A stretch of 51,810 nucleotides of DNA from positions 1 to 51,810 of the forward strand of contig WRJS01000009.1 of NCBI GenBank assembly GCA_009778475.1, written 5' to 3'. How positions within the stretch are numbered: position 1 is the stretch's first letter; the number at the start of each line of letters is the position of its first letter. The notes beneath the pieces are model-generated. The model was given only the letters and a program-made list of their open reading frames with translations, ran no database searches and was not told where the DNA came from. This DNA comes from Kiritimatiellota bacterium (GTDB lineage Bacteria > Verrucomicrobiota > Kiritimatiellia > RFP12 > UBA1067). Made by a program: the position numbers and the translations under genes. This document shows positions 9,083-18,400 of the stretch, in pieces.

Positions 9083-10047
9083 TGTTGCAGCAAATCTACA
9101 ACAAGGTGAAGAAGCTGCGGACGCCCGTCACGGTCAAGCGCTTCCTGGAGGAGTGCAACGCGCGCGGCTTCGGGCTGGAGGTCGTGGCCGGCAAGAACGG
9201 GCTGGCCAACGTGGTGGAGGAGGCGCTCCTCCACCGCCCCGGCCTGGCCCTGACGGGCTTCCACAAGCACTTCGCGGTCAAGCGCATCCAGGTGGTCGGG
9301 CTGGCGGAGCACGCCTACCTGAAGTCGCTGAAGAAAAACCGGATGCAGCGCGTGAAGGGGCTGTTCGACCAGGGGATCCCCTGCCTGGTGGTCACGAAGG
9401 ACCTCTCCGTGTTCGAGGAGATCCGCGAGATGGCCGCCGAGTGCGAGACCCCGGTGCTGCGCACGGAGATGGTCACGCTGGAGTTCCTGCGCAAGGCCGG
9501 GACCCTGCTGGAGGACCTGGACGCGCCGTACTGCAACCTGCACGGCACCATGCTGGAGGTGTGCGGGCTGGGCATCTTCATCGAGGGGCCCGCCGGCATC
9601 GGCAAGAGCGAGACGGCGCTGGGCCTCATCAAGCGCGGTCACGCGCTGGTGGCGGACGACTTCACGCACTTCCGCCGCACCGGCAATGCCACGCTGATGG
9701 CCTCCGCGCGGGACCAGACGCGCGGCTTCATGGAGATCCGCGGCATCGGGATGATCAACGTCACGAAGGCGTTCGGCATCGGCGTGCTGCGCGGCGAGAA
9801 GCAGCTCGACCTGGTCATCACGCTGAAGCGGCAAGAGGACCTTGACGAGCTCGACCGCCTCGGCACGCCGCGGGAATGCGAGTGCCTGGGCGTGCGCGTG
9901 CGGCAGCTGGTGCTGCCCGTCGCGCTGGGGCGCGACCTGGTGAACCTGGTGGAGACCGCCGCGCAGGAGTACGTCCTGCGCGCGTCGGGGTATTATGCGA
10001 TTGACGATTTGGACGCGCGGGTCAAGCAGCGCCATGCAGAGGTTTAA
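9082..10047 (+). CDS. hprK: HPr kinase/phosphorylase
   Basis: 321 residues, standard length. An N-terminal regulatory domain is followed by a P-loop kinase domain with Walker A GPAGIGKSE at 169-177 and the HprK signature region MEIRGIGMINV. It phosphorylates and dephosphorylates a serine on HPr, here encoded next door with the matching serine present. Start overlaps hpf; ptsH follows 16 bp after the stop. Together they form a regulatory phosphotransfer module. Confidence 0.96.
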   Translation: MLQQIYNKVKKLRTPVTVKRFLEECNARGFGLEVVAGKNGLANVVEEALLHRPGLALTGFHKHFAVKRIQVVGLAEHAYLKSLKKNRMQRVKGLFDQGIPCLVVTKDLSVFEEIREMAAECETPVLRTEMVTLEFLRKAGTLLEDLDAPYCNLHGTMLEVCGLGIFIEGPAGIGKSETALGLIKRGHALVADDFTHFRRTGNATLMASARDQTRGFMEIRGIGMINVTKAFGIGVLRGEKQLDLVITLKRQEDLDELDRLGTPRECECLGVRVRQLVLPVALGRDLVNLVETAAQEYVLRASGYYAIDDLDARVKQRHAEV

Positions 10048-10063
10048 AAAGGAGGAGAAGGAT

Positions 10064-10369
10064 ATGGGGCGAACGGAGACGATAACGGAGACGCGCGACT
10101 TTGTGCTGCGCAACAAGTACGGGATGCATGTCCGTCCGGCGGGCCTTTTCGCGAAGATGGCATCACGCTACAATGCGGAGGTCGAGGTCGATAAGATCGA
10201 TGAGAACGGCGCGATTGTGTCCGGGAAAAGCATCATGGCGCTGATGACGCTGGAGGCCACCTGCGGGACGACGCTGCGCGTGACGGCCACCGGGCCGCAG
10301 GCGCACGAGGTGCTCGACGAGCTGGAGGCATTAATCGCGCGCAAGTTTGACATTCCAGATGAGCAGTAA
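10064..10369 (+). CDS. ptsH: Phosphocarrier protein HPr
   Basis: 101 residues. The EI phosphorylation site is H22 in GMHVRPA, and the HprK target serine is S56 in SGKSIMALMTL. Slightly longer at the N-terminus than the usual 85-90 residues. A very strong AAGGAGGAGAAGG site precedes the ATG at 10064. It overlaps ptsI by 11 bases in another frame. Presence of both sites means it can be read by both EI and HprK, as in Firmicutes, although this is a Gram-negative genome. Confidence 0.95.
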   Translation: MGRTETITETRDFVLRNKYGMHVRPAGLFAKMASRYNAEVEVDKIDENGAIVSGKSIMALMTLEATCGTTLRVTATGPQAHEVLDELEALIARKFDIPDEQ

Positions 10370-12146
10370 ACCGAACAGCGGCAGCAAGGCGGCGCAAAAG
10401 GAGTTCAAGGGCATCCCCGTCTCGCGCGGGTTCGCGCGCGGGCCCGCCCGCATCGTGCGCCGCACCGGCGGCGGCGAGCTCTCCGACAGCCGCATCCCCC
10501 GGGCGAACATCCCGGCCGAGACGGAGCGCCTGGAGCAGGCCCTCGCGCAGACGCGCGAGCAGATCGCCGCGCAGGCCGCCCAGGTCCGCCAGCAGATCGG
10601 CGACACCACCGCCGCCATCCTCGAAAGCCACCTGATGATCTTGGACGACCCCTTCTTCGCGAACGCCTGCAAGGAGCAGGTCGCCAAGCAGCACAACGCC
10701 GAGTGGTCCGTCGCCGAAGCCGCCCGAAAGATCGCCGCCCTCTTCGCGGACATGGGCGACCCCTACCTGCGCGAGCGCGCCAAGGACGTCAGCGACATCG
10801 TCAAGCGCATCCTGCGCAACCTCCAGGGCGGGCCCGCCGACCCCCACCTGGACATCGGCAAGGAGCCCTGCGTCATCGTCGCCGACGAGCTCCTCCCGTC
10901 CGAGACCCTCGCCCTGCCCAAGCACCTCATCCTCGCCATCGCCACCGACCACGGCAGCGCCACCTCCCACGCCTCCCTGCTCGCGCGCGCCCTGCGCATC
11001 CCCGCCGTCGTCGGCCTGCGCCGTTTCTCCCAGAGCGTCCGCAACGGCCACCTCGTCCTCCTCGACGGCAACACCGGCGCCGTCACCGTCAAGCCCGGCG
11101 CCGACAGCGAGCAGGCCTTCGAGCAGGCCCGCGCCAGCGCCCCCGCCCCCAGCGAGCCATGCGCCGCCCTCATCCAGAGCCCCAGCCAGATGGGCTGCGG
11201 CCACCCCATGCCCCTGCTCGCCAACGCCGACTTCCGCACCCTCCCCGAAGAGCTCACCGCCGTCAACGCCGAGGGCGTCGGCCTGTTCCGCACGGAATAC
11301 CAGTGGCTCTCCCTCAACCGCGAGCCCACCGAGGACGAGCAGTGCCAGACCTACACCCGCATCGCCCGCATCCTCAAAGGCAAGAGGGCCGTCATCCGCG
11401 CATGGGACCTCGGCGGCGACAAAGAGGCCCCCGACAGCCGCGGCAACGAGGTCAACCCCTTCCTCGGCAACCGCTCCATCCGCCTGCTCCTCCACGCCCC
11501 CGAGACCTTCCGCCGCCAGCTCCGCGCCATCCTCCGCGCCAGCGCCCACGGCAAGCTCGCCGTCATGTACCCGATGATCTCCACGCTCGAAGAGCTCCGC
11601 GCCGCCAACCGCATCCTCGCCGGCTGCATGGCAGAGCTCCGCGCCGAGGGCATCCCCTTCGACCCCGCCCTCCCGCGCGGCGCCATGATCGAGGTCCCCT
11701 CCGCCGCGCTCATCGCCGACGCGCTCGCCAAAGAGTCCGACTTCTTCTCCATCGGCAGCAACGACCTCATCCAGTACACCCTCGCCGTGGACCGCCTGAA
11801 CGAGAAAGTCTCGCGCCTCTACCAGCCCACCCACCCGGCGGTGCTGAAACTGATTGACCTGACCGTGCGGGCCGGCGCGTCATGCGGCCGCCCCGTCGCC
11901 GTCTGCGGCGAGATGGCCTCCGACCCCGTGCTGGCCGTGCTGCTCGCCGGACTGGGCGTGAACGAGCTCAGCATGATGCCCAGCCAGATACCGCAGGTCA
12001 AGCACGCGCTGAGCAAAGTCCCGCACGCGGAGGCGCAGGCCCTGGCCGGGCACGCCCTCGCGATGTCCTCCGAGACCGCCGACGCCATCTTCGCCATCTG
12101 CCGCGAGCGCGTGCTAAAACAGGTGCCGGACCTGCTTTACCCCTGA
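10359..12146 (+). CDS. ptsI: Phosphoenolpyruvate-protein phosphotransferase, enzyme I of the PTS
   Basis: 595 residues. Transfers phosphate from PEP to HPr. Active-site histidine H204 in ATSHASLLAR; PEP-binding features LFRTEYQW, RAWDLGGDKE, PRGAMIEVPS and IGSNDLIQYTLAVDR; the catalytic cysteine region is AVCGEMASDP. The ATG at 10359 overlaps the end of ptsH by 11 bases; a TTG four codons earlier is possible but unlikely. No sugar-specific EII gene is seen here, so the chain may be regulatory or use EIIs elsewhere. Confidence 0.96.
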   Translation: MSSKPNSGSKAAQKEFKGIPVSRGFARGPARIVRRTGGGELSDSRIPRANIPAETERLEQALAQTREQIAAQAAQVRQQIGDTTAAILESHLMILDDPFFANACKEQVAKQHNAEWSVAEAARKIAALFADMGDPYLRERAKDVSDIVKRILRNLQGGPADPHLDIGKEPCVIVADELLPSETLALPKHLILAIATDHGSATSHASLLARALRIPAVVGLRRFSQSVRNGHLVLLDGNTGAVTVKPGADSEQAFEQARASAPAPSEPCAALIQSPSQMGCGHPMPLLANADFRTLPEELTAVNAEGVGLFRTEYQWLSLNREPTEDEQCQTYTRIARILKGKRAVIRAWDLGGDKEAPDSRGNEVNPFLGNRSIRLLLHAPETFRRQLRAILRASAHGKLAVMYPMISTLEELRAANRILAGCMAELRAEGIPFDPALPRGAMIEVPSAALIADALAKESDFFSIGSNDLIQYTLAVDRLNEKVSRLYQPTHPAVLKLIDLTVRAGASCGRPVAVCGEMASDPVLAVLLAGLGVNELSMMPSQIPQVKHALSKVPHAEAQALAGHALAMSSETADAIFAICRERVLKQVPDLLYP

Positions 12147-12154
12147 ACGATCCG

Positions 12155-12174
12155 CGCCGGGCCGAACCGGCGCC
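12155..12174 (+). terminator. GC hairpin after ptsI
   Basis: GCGCCGG and CCGGCGC form a perfect 7-bp stem around a 6-base loop, 8 bp after the ptsI stop. There is no T-tract, so it may only slow transcription or protect the 3' end. Confidence 0.4.
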
Positions 12175-12195
12175 CGCAACTGTGAACCGCCCCCC

Positions 12196-12849
12196 ATGCC
12201 ACTCCCAGACGACACCCCCTTCGAGGCCATCCGCTACCCCGTCGCCGAGATATTCGAATCCCTCCAAGGCGAGGGCGCCAACACCGGCCTGCCCGCCGTG
12301 TTCCTCCGCTTCGGCAAATGCAACCTCGCCTGCCCTTGGTGCGACACCGACCATCGCGCATACGAGGTGCTGACGGGGCAGGTCATCCTCGACCGCATCC
12401 TGCCGTTCAAATCCCGGAGCCTCATCCTCACCGGCGGCGAACCGCTCATCCAGCGCGCGCTCGCCGAATGCGCCGAACGCCTGAAACAGCTCGGCTACTG
12501 GATCGCCCTCGAGACCAACGGCCTGACGGACATCCCGCAAGCCGTGCGGCGCAGCCTCAACTACGTCGCCGCCTCCCCCAAGGCCATGTACGCCGACCTC
12601 TATGCCGACGAGCGCATGCTCCGCCACGCCGACGAGGTGCGCGTCGTCGCCGACGGCGACGTGGCGGACTTCTGCCGCGACATCCGCCGCCGCATCACCG
12701 CCCCCGCCTACTTCCTCACCCCCTGCGACCGCGCGGGCCGCATGAACATCGAAGAGACCATCCGCCAGCTCGGCATCCTCAATCAAGCGCACCGCCAAAA
12801 CAAATGGCTGCTCTCCGTCCAAGCGCACAAGCTGGCAGGGATACGGTAA
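12196..12849 (+). CDS. queE: 7-carboxy-7-deazaguanine synthase (radical SAM)
   Basis: Radical SAM enzyme of 217 residues that contracts 6-carboxytetrahydropterin to 7-carboxy-7-deazaguanine in queuosine/preQ0 synthesis. N-terminal EIFESLQGEG is a QueE hallmark. The cluster-binding cysteines are C42, C46 and C49 (CNLACPWC), followed by LILTGGEPLIQ and LETNG. The C-terminal NKWLLSVQAHKLAGIR is also typical. No other queuosine genes are seen nearby. Confidence 0.94.
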   Translation: MPLPDDTPFEAIRYPVAEIFESLQGEGANTGLPAVFLRFGKCNLACPWCDTDHRAYEVLTGQVILDRILPFKSRSLILTGGEPLIQRALAECAERLKQLGYWIALETNGLTDIPQAVRRSLNYVAASPKAMYADLYADERMLRHADEVRVVADGDVADFCRDIRRRITAPAYFLTPCDRAGRMNIEETIRQLGILNQAHRQNKWLLSVQAHKLAGIR

Positions 12850-12861
12850 AGGGGAGCGCAA

Positions 12862-12926
12862 AAGGTGGTGCGGGCATTCCTGCCCGCAGAAGAAAGAATC
12901 ACGGGCAGGAATACCCGTGCCACCTT
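12862..12926. repeat. Paired copies of palindromic element B forming a long hairpin
   Basis: Left arm 12862-12886 and right arm 12901-12926 are inverted copies (core CGGGCATTCCTGCCCG / CGGGCAGGAATACCCG, flanked by GGTGGTG and TGCCACC) around a 14-base A/G-rich loop. It can fold into a stem of more than 20 bp just after queE and may end transcription. Bases 12862-12889 are identical, in reverse complement, to 26054-26081 inside pheT. Confidence 0.88.
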
Positions 12927-12984
12927 GCCCTGCGCCTCTTTGCGCATGCAAAGCGACACAAACCATTTCACAACACGTCTATAG

Positions 12985-14553
12985 TTATTCCCGTCCCCCA
13001 AGGAACCTTCCCCCTCGGTTACCCGTGAACGCCCCGTGCGTGTACGACAACGCGCCGTTGACGATGACGTGGCGCATACCTTCGGCGAAGCTGTGGGGCT
13101 TGGCATAGGTGGCGGTGTCGCGGAACGCGGCGGGGTCGAAGATGGCAATGTCCGCGAACGCGCCTTGGCACAACACCCCGCGGTCGCGAAGGCCGAACGT
13201 GGCGGCGGGGAGGGCGGTCATGCGGCGGATGGTCTCTTCGATGCTGTGACCGTCCGCCGTCATCAGGCGCAGGAAGCGCGGCATGGTTCCGTAGGCGCGG
13301 GGGTGCGGGTGGTCGTCGCCAAGCACACCCCACGGGGCGCGGAGGGATGCGTCGCTGCCGGGCATGACCCACGGCTCGGCGTAAATCCGCAGGAGGTTCG
13401 CGTCGCTCATGCCGAAGAAGAACGCGCCCGTGCGCGTGTCGTCGAGGTCGATGAAACGGCAGGTCAGTTGCGCGGGTGTCAGCCCGAGCGCGCGCGCGGC
13501 TTCCGGCACGGTCTGCCCGCTGTGGGCGCGGGTCTCCGCTGTCCAACCGCCACCGAGCATGACGTTTGCCCAGTCGTAGCCGCGCGCGTCCATCTCGCGC
13601 TCGATGCGGAGGCGCGTGGCGGAGTCGCGCAGGTTGGCGAGGATCGCGTCGCGCCCTCCGGCGGATGCCCAGTCGGGCAGGACGACGTCGAGGTCAGTGC
13701 CGCCGGCAGTGTAGGGGTAGCGGTCGGCGTTGACGTTCAACCCCTCTGCCCGTGCGGCATTGATGGCGGTAAGCAACGCGTCAATCTTGTGCCAGTTGGC
13801 GGGCGAGGCGGTTTTCAAATGTGAAATCTGCACCTGTATCCCTGTTGCCCGTGCGAGGCGCAAAACCTCATCGACGGACTCCAGCAGGGTGTCGCCCTCG
13901 TTGCGGATGTGCGAGGCATACATCCCGCCCTTGCGCACGGTCGTCTGCGCAAGGGTCTCGACTTCCGCCTCCGTTGCGTACTTGCCGGGCTGGTAGAGCA
14001 GTCCCGTGGACAGCCCCCAGCCGCCTTCGTCCAACGCCTGTTCGAGGCGGCGGTTCATCTCGGCAATCTCATCCGCTGTCGCCTCACGCGGCTCATAGCC
14101 CATCACCCCAGCGCGGAGCGTGTTGTGTCCGACGAACTGCACGGTGTTGATGGCGGGGCGGACGCTCTCGAACAATACGCGGTACTCCGCCATCGTCGCC
14201 CACGCCGGACCTTTTGCGCCCAGCCGCGACGCCCAATCCGACGGCAGTTTCGCCTTGCCGAGACGCGGGGCGGCGGAGCCGCCGCACTGCCCGTTGACCT
14301 CCGTGGTGATACCCTGCGCGAGCTTGCTCGGCGCGTCGGGTTCGATGAGCAGGTAGGTGTCCGAGTGCGCGTGCGCGTCGATGAACCCCGGCGCGACAAT
14401 CAGCCCTTGCGCGTCGAGGGTCACCGAGGTTTCTGCGGCGGACAAATCGCCGAGTGCGGTGACGCGGTCGCCCGTGATGCCCACGTCAACGCGCCGCGAG
14501 ACCGCACCCGTGCCGTCGATGACATTTCCGTTTGTGATGATGAGGTCAAACAT
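12985..14553 (-). CDS. N-acyl-D-amino-acid deacylase (D-aminoacylase), amidohydrolase superfamily
   Basis: Zinc amidohydrolase of 522 residues. The N-terminal MFDLIITNGNVIDGTG and VAPGFIDAHAHSDTYL (HxH metal motif), the metal-ligand cysteine region TEVNGQCGGSAAP, and histidines in ASHIRNEGD and QISHLKTA match the D-aminoacylase group, as does GDDHPHPRAYG near residue 430. It would release D-amino acids from N-acyl derivatives in the cytoplasm. No signal peptide. Convergent with queE. An AAAGG site precedes the ATG. Exact substrate cannot be told from sequence. Confidence 0.88.
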   Translation of the reverse strand: MFDLIITNGNVIDGTGAVSRRVDVGITGDRVTALGDLSAAETSVTLDAQGLIVAPGFIDAHAHSDTYLLIEPDAPSKLAQGITTEVNGQCGGSAAPRLGKAKLPSDWASRLGAKGPAWATMAEYRVLFESVRPAINTVQFVGHNTLRAGVMGYEPREATADEIAEMNRRLEQALDEGGWGLSTGLLYQPGKYATEAEVETLAQTTVRKGGMYASHIRNEGDTLLESVDEVLRLARATGIQVQISHLKTASPANWHKIDALLTAINAARAEGLNVNADRYPYTAGGTDLDVVLPDWASAGGRDAILANLRDSATRLRIEREMDARGYDWANVMLGGGWTAETRAHSGQTVPEAARALGLTPAQLTCRFIDLDDTRTGAFFFGMSDANLLRIYAEPWVMPGSDASLRAPWGVLGDDHPHPRAYGTMPRFLRLMTADGHSIEETIRRMTALPAATFGLRDRGVLCQGAFADIAIFDPAAFRDTATYAKPHSFAEGMRHVIVNGALSYTHGAFTGNRGGRFLGGRE

Positions 14554-14566
14554 GGGCTGCCTTTTT

Positions 14567-14662
14567 TTACACAGAGTTGCACAGAGAGGTCACAGAGTTG
14601 CACAGAGTTTTTGTTGAGGTTCTCTGTGAACCTCTGTGAAATCTCTGTGGTTCTCTGTGTAA
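14567..14662. repeat. ACAGAG/CTCTGT inverted repeat cluster
   Basis: Several ACAGAG units (14570-14610) are mirrored by CTCTGTG units (14620-14660). The outer arms TTACACAGAG (14567-14576) and CTCTGTGTAA (14653-14662) are perfect complements. It lies directly upstream of the D-aminoacylase start and could form a large hairpin. Confidence 0.8.
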
Positions 14663-14688
14663 CATTTATTCATCTCCCAAAATCCTCA

Positions 14689-14862
14689 TCACTTCAGCGG
14701 TTCCTCGGCAACCGGCAGCTCGACCCGCACCTTGAAGAAGCGCGTCAGGCTGTTCGTCTTGCCCCAATCGGCGGTGTCGGCCAGCGACTCCTTGCCGACG
14801 ACCGTGTAGGCGCGGTTCCTGAATTTCGGTTCCCACGTGATGACGGGGGCACCGCCCTCCAT
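14689..14862 (-). pseudogene. C-terminal remnant of a SUMF1-like secreted protein
   Basis: 57 codons encoding GAPVITWEPKFRNRAYTV, then GKESLADTADWGKTNSL and TRFFKVRVELPVAEEPLK. This matches in layout the last 60 residues of the broken SUMF1-like gene at 43408-45059 (VTLTWAPP, LEAKETLADESW, FFRVTAVVEI). No enzyme domain lies upstream in this direction; the sequence runs into repeats. I read it as the surviving 3' end of a deleted gene. Confidence 0.65.
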
Positions 14863-15353
14863 CGTGATTCTCGGTTACAAAACAACGTGAAGTTAGGGTA
14901 AAGCATCCCCGCCCTAAAAAGCAAGGAGAAAAGGAGGCTCAGAGGTATCGTCCCCTTTGCGGTTAAATCAAAACGGATGAATAATCTCACACAAAGGCAC
15001 AAAGGTCACAACGTGTTTGGACGGGATTTGAACCCAAATCTTAAAATCCAAAAATCCCCTTCGTGTCCTTTGTGCCTTTGTGTGAGGATAAAAAACTGAG
15101 GTTTATTTTTGACAGGATTATTTTCGCGCAGGGACGCAAAGGCGCAGAGATGTTGCATGGCCAACTTCTGAAAAAAACTCCGCGTCCCCGCGCCTCTGCG
15201 CGAGAAAAAAACGGAGCTTTATTTTAGACAGGATGAACAGGATTGGTGTTCAATCTCAAACCCAGAATTTCCTGCGTGTTTTTGTGCCTTTATGTGAGAA
15301 CCGCGAAACGCATCACACTCCGTGCTCCGGACGTGGCACTTCCTTTTTCCCCC
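14863..15353. repeat. Repeat-rich spacer with long inverted repeats
   Basis: No gene seen. A perfect 20-bp inverted repeat lies at 14986-15005 and 15067-15086 (CTCACACAAAGGCACAAAGG and its complement). A second, imperfect pair lies at 15124-15149 and 15178-15203 (TCGCGCAGGGACGCAAAGG versus the complement of CCCCGCGCCTCTGCGCGA). GACAGGAT motifs occur at about 15112 and 15224. A CGGGATTTGAACCC stretch at 15022-15035 resembles a reversed tRNA T-arm, but no tRNA can be folded around it. Confidence 0.75.
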
Positions 15354-15382
15354 TTGCTTTCCGCCGCCCTGTCTGATATTAT
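15354..15382 (+). promoter_or_regulatory. Probable sigma70-type promoter of the 1264-residue surface protein
   Basis: TTGCTT (15354-15359) and TATTAT (15377-15382) with an ideal 17-bp spacer, about 47 bp before the ATG. GCCGCC and GGCGGC inverted arms flank the -10 region and might be an operator. Confidence 0.55.
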
Positions 15383-15429
15383 GGCGGCATATTTAATCGT
15401 GTAAAAGAATCCGTTGAGAGGAGGTCGTT

Positions 15430-18400
15430 ATGAACGTGTTCAGAAACGTTGCGCTTTTTTGGATGGCGGCGTATGCCCAGGCCGCGGTGTCTGCGGTTGC
15501 CGTGACAAGCCAGCTGGAGGAGAGCCGCATCCTCCTGTTCGACGACTACGCCCTCACGAACAACGCGCCCCCGACATGGGTGCATGAGGGTGCAGCACTG
15601 TACAATCCTATGACTGCGGGCTTATTGCCCTGCAGTAACCACTACCACCGCACGGGATGGGTATTCCTGAATTGCAGGATGGGGCAGAGGTATCCTTCGC
15701 CTCCCGCCATGTATATACCGCCACAGATGTCCATGAACTATATCCCGTCGGTGCTGACCACCAACTACTCCGCCCACCTGATGAACACGCTGGACGCGGC
15801 GATTTGCTCGCCGATATTCACGAACGGCATCGGGACGGTTTATTTCGAGGCAATCAATAGCGTTTACATCTCACAAGTGTATTCGCCAGAATTCGCGGTT
15901 GACATCGCCACCAACATGATCGGTGGCATGGAGCTTTCGGGTGACATGACGGACGCGAATGTGGATTGGCAGTTCGCGTTTTCAAAAACGTTGGAGGCGC
16001 TCACCCCGAATGACTTCATTCGGGTCGCGGAGAAATTCGACATCAGCCAACCTGCGGCACTGCGGATCAGGCGCGCGAATATATTTGGGCCAGCAATTGA
16101 TAATCAGCACATCTGCATCGACAACATCCGCGTGTCGCCGTCCGCGGCGAATATCGTTTTGTCGGACATCGATGCCGTCGTGGACAGCGGGGGGACGTTC
16201 GTCGCGTGTGACGTCAGCAACGCGTCCGGGGCGCCAACGCCGACGGATCACACGACGCGCGAAGTGCAACTCTGCTATCGCTGGTTCTCGCCCACGGCGA
16301 CAGGCGCGTGGCAACAGGCCTCCATGGCGTACCAGCCCGCCACCGGAACGGACGGGGACGGCGAGCGTTGGGAAACAGCGGGTATCCCGTTCACCCCTGC
16401 CAGTGTGCTGGAGTATTACTTTGTCGTTTCAAGGGACACCATCTATCAGTCGCCGGACTACACGGAGCAGGGATATGCGTATGCCCCTGAGACAGGGGTG
16501 CGGTATCCGGCAGGAGGCGGGACGTTTTGGCAGACAGGGGGGGATGTGATTGTCTCCGTGACGTTCGACGCGCAGGGCGGCGAGGTGTCGCCGACGGGCA
16601 TGAGCGTGACCGTGAGCCTGCCCTACGGGATGCTGCCCACGCCCGTGAAGGCGGGGCACACGTTTGAGGGGTGGGCGCTCGACGGCGCTCCCGTCACGGA
16701 GACGACGACCGTGACGGCCGCCACGAACCACACGCTTACGGCGGGGTGGGCCGAGGACACCTATTCGTACACGGTGACTTTCAACGGCAACGGCGGGATG
16801 CCCGATCTGACCAATATCACGCAGACGGCCGGCAGCCCCTACGTCTTCCCGTCACCCCACCCGACGCGCGAGGGCTATGCGTTCGCGGGATGGGCGGATG
16901 CCGCGAACGGCGGCGAATGGGTGTCCACCAACGCGCCGATCACGGGCATCTCCGACCACACGCTCTACGCGCAGTGGAACCAAATCCCCCTGTCCGGCAC
17001 GACATGGTATGTGGATGCGGATCGTCCCGACGACAGCGGCAGCGGCCTGACGTGGGCGACCGCAAAGCAGACCATTCAGGCAGCCATCAACATATCCGCC
17101 GGGGACAACACTATCATCGTCACCAACGGCGTGTACGCCCCCATCACAACCGACAACAAAGCCATCACCATCATCAGCGTCAACGGCGCGGAACACACCG
17201 TCATCGACGGCGGCGGCACCAACCGTTGCGCGATGCTGGGGGGATATACTAATACTATCCTTATGGGGTTCACGCTCAGGAACGGATGGGCAACTTCTCA
17301 CGGCGGTGGAGCGTTTGGCGGTACGTTGAGTAACTGTACGCTGACGAATAACACGACAACAAGTTATGGAGGAGGGGCGATTTACAGTACGCTGAACAAC
17401 TGTATGTTGACGGGTAACACGGCAACCCGCGGCGGCGGAACGTGTGGCGGCAACACGTTGAACAACTGCGTATTGACGGGTAACACGGCAACCCAAGATG
17501 GCGGCGGGGCATTTGATGCTACGTTGAATAATTGTGTGCTGACGGGTAACAAAGCAGGCGATGGCGGCGGGGCATCTAAAAGTACGTTAAATAACTGTAC
17601 GGTGACGGGCAACAGGGCAAACCTTGGCGGAGGGACTTATCAGGGTACGGTGAAGAACTGCATCGTCTGGGGGAACCTCACTACGGGCGGCGTACCCAGC
17701 AATTACTCGAGTTACTGCACATACACCTATTCCTGCACCTTCCTCTTGCCCGATGGCGAAGGCAACACCGACGCAGACCCGCTCTTCGTGGATGCGGCGA
17801 ATGGGGACTTCCGTCTGCAAGCAGGGTCGCCGTGCATCGACACGGGGAGCAATGATTATGCCGATTGGGAATTCGATTTCGACGGCAACCCGCGCATCCG
17901 CAACGGCACGGTGGACATGGGCGCGTATGAATATCAAGGCGAGCCTCAAACCCCAGACCCCGACCCTTACCTCTCCGACCCCGAGGACGCGGAGGATGCC
18001 GCGCCGCTCCTCATCACCACGGCCTACGACGGTTTCCTCTACGACACCAACAACACCGTGCGCGGGACGGTGACGCTGAAGGCGACGGCGAAGGTGAAGG
18101 CGGATAAAAAGACGGGCATCGCGACGACCAACTGGACGGTCTCCGCAAAGGCCGTGATGCAGGCCGCGTCGGTGAGTTTCTCCGGCAAGCCCGTGGGCGT
18201 GCTGGAGCATTTCGACGTCACGACGAAGAACGGCGAGCGGCTGGACGTGTTCATGCAGGGCGACCGCTTCTTCGGCACGGTCTCGGGCGGCAAGGTCGGC
18301 GGGACGTTCACCGTGGACGGCGCGAGGGCGGTGTTCGCGGATAAGAAGGACGAGGGCGCGAAGAAACGCCTCGACGAGTTCAGGGGGGTGTACAATGTCG

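Noticed and set aside
15022..15035. CGGGATTTGAACCC, like a reversed tRNA T-arm
   Set aside because: No acceptor, anticodon or D-arm can be built around it on either strand; it may be chance or a small relic.
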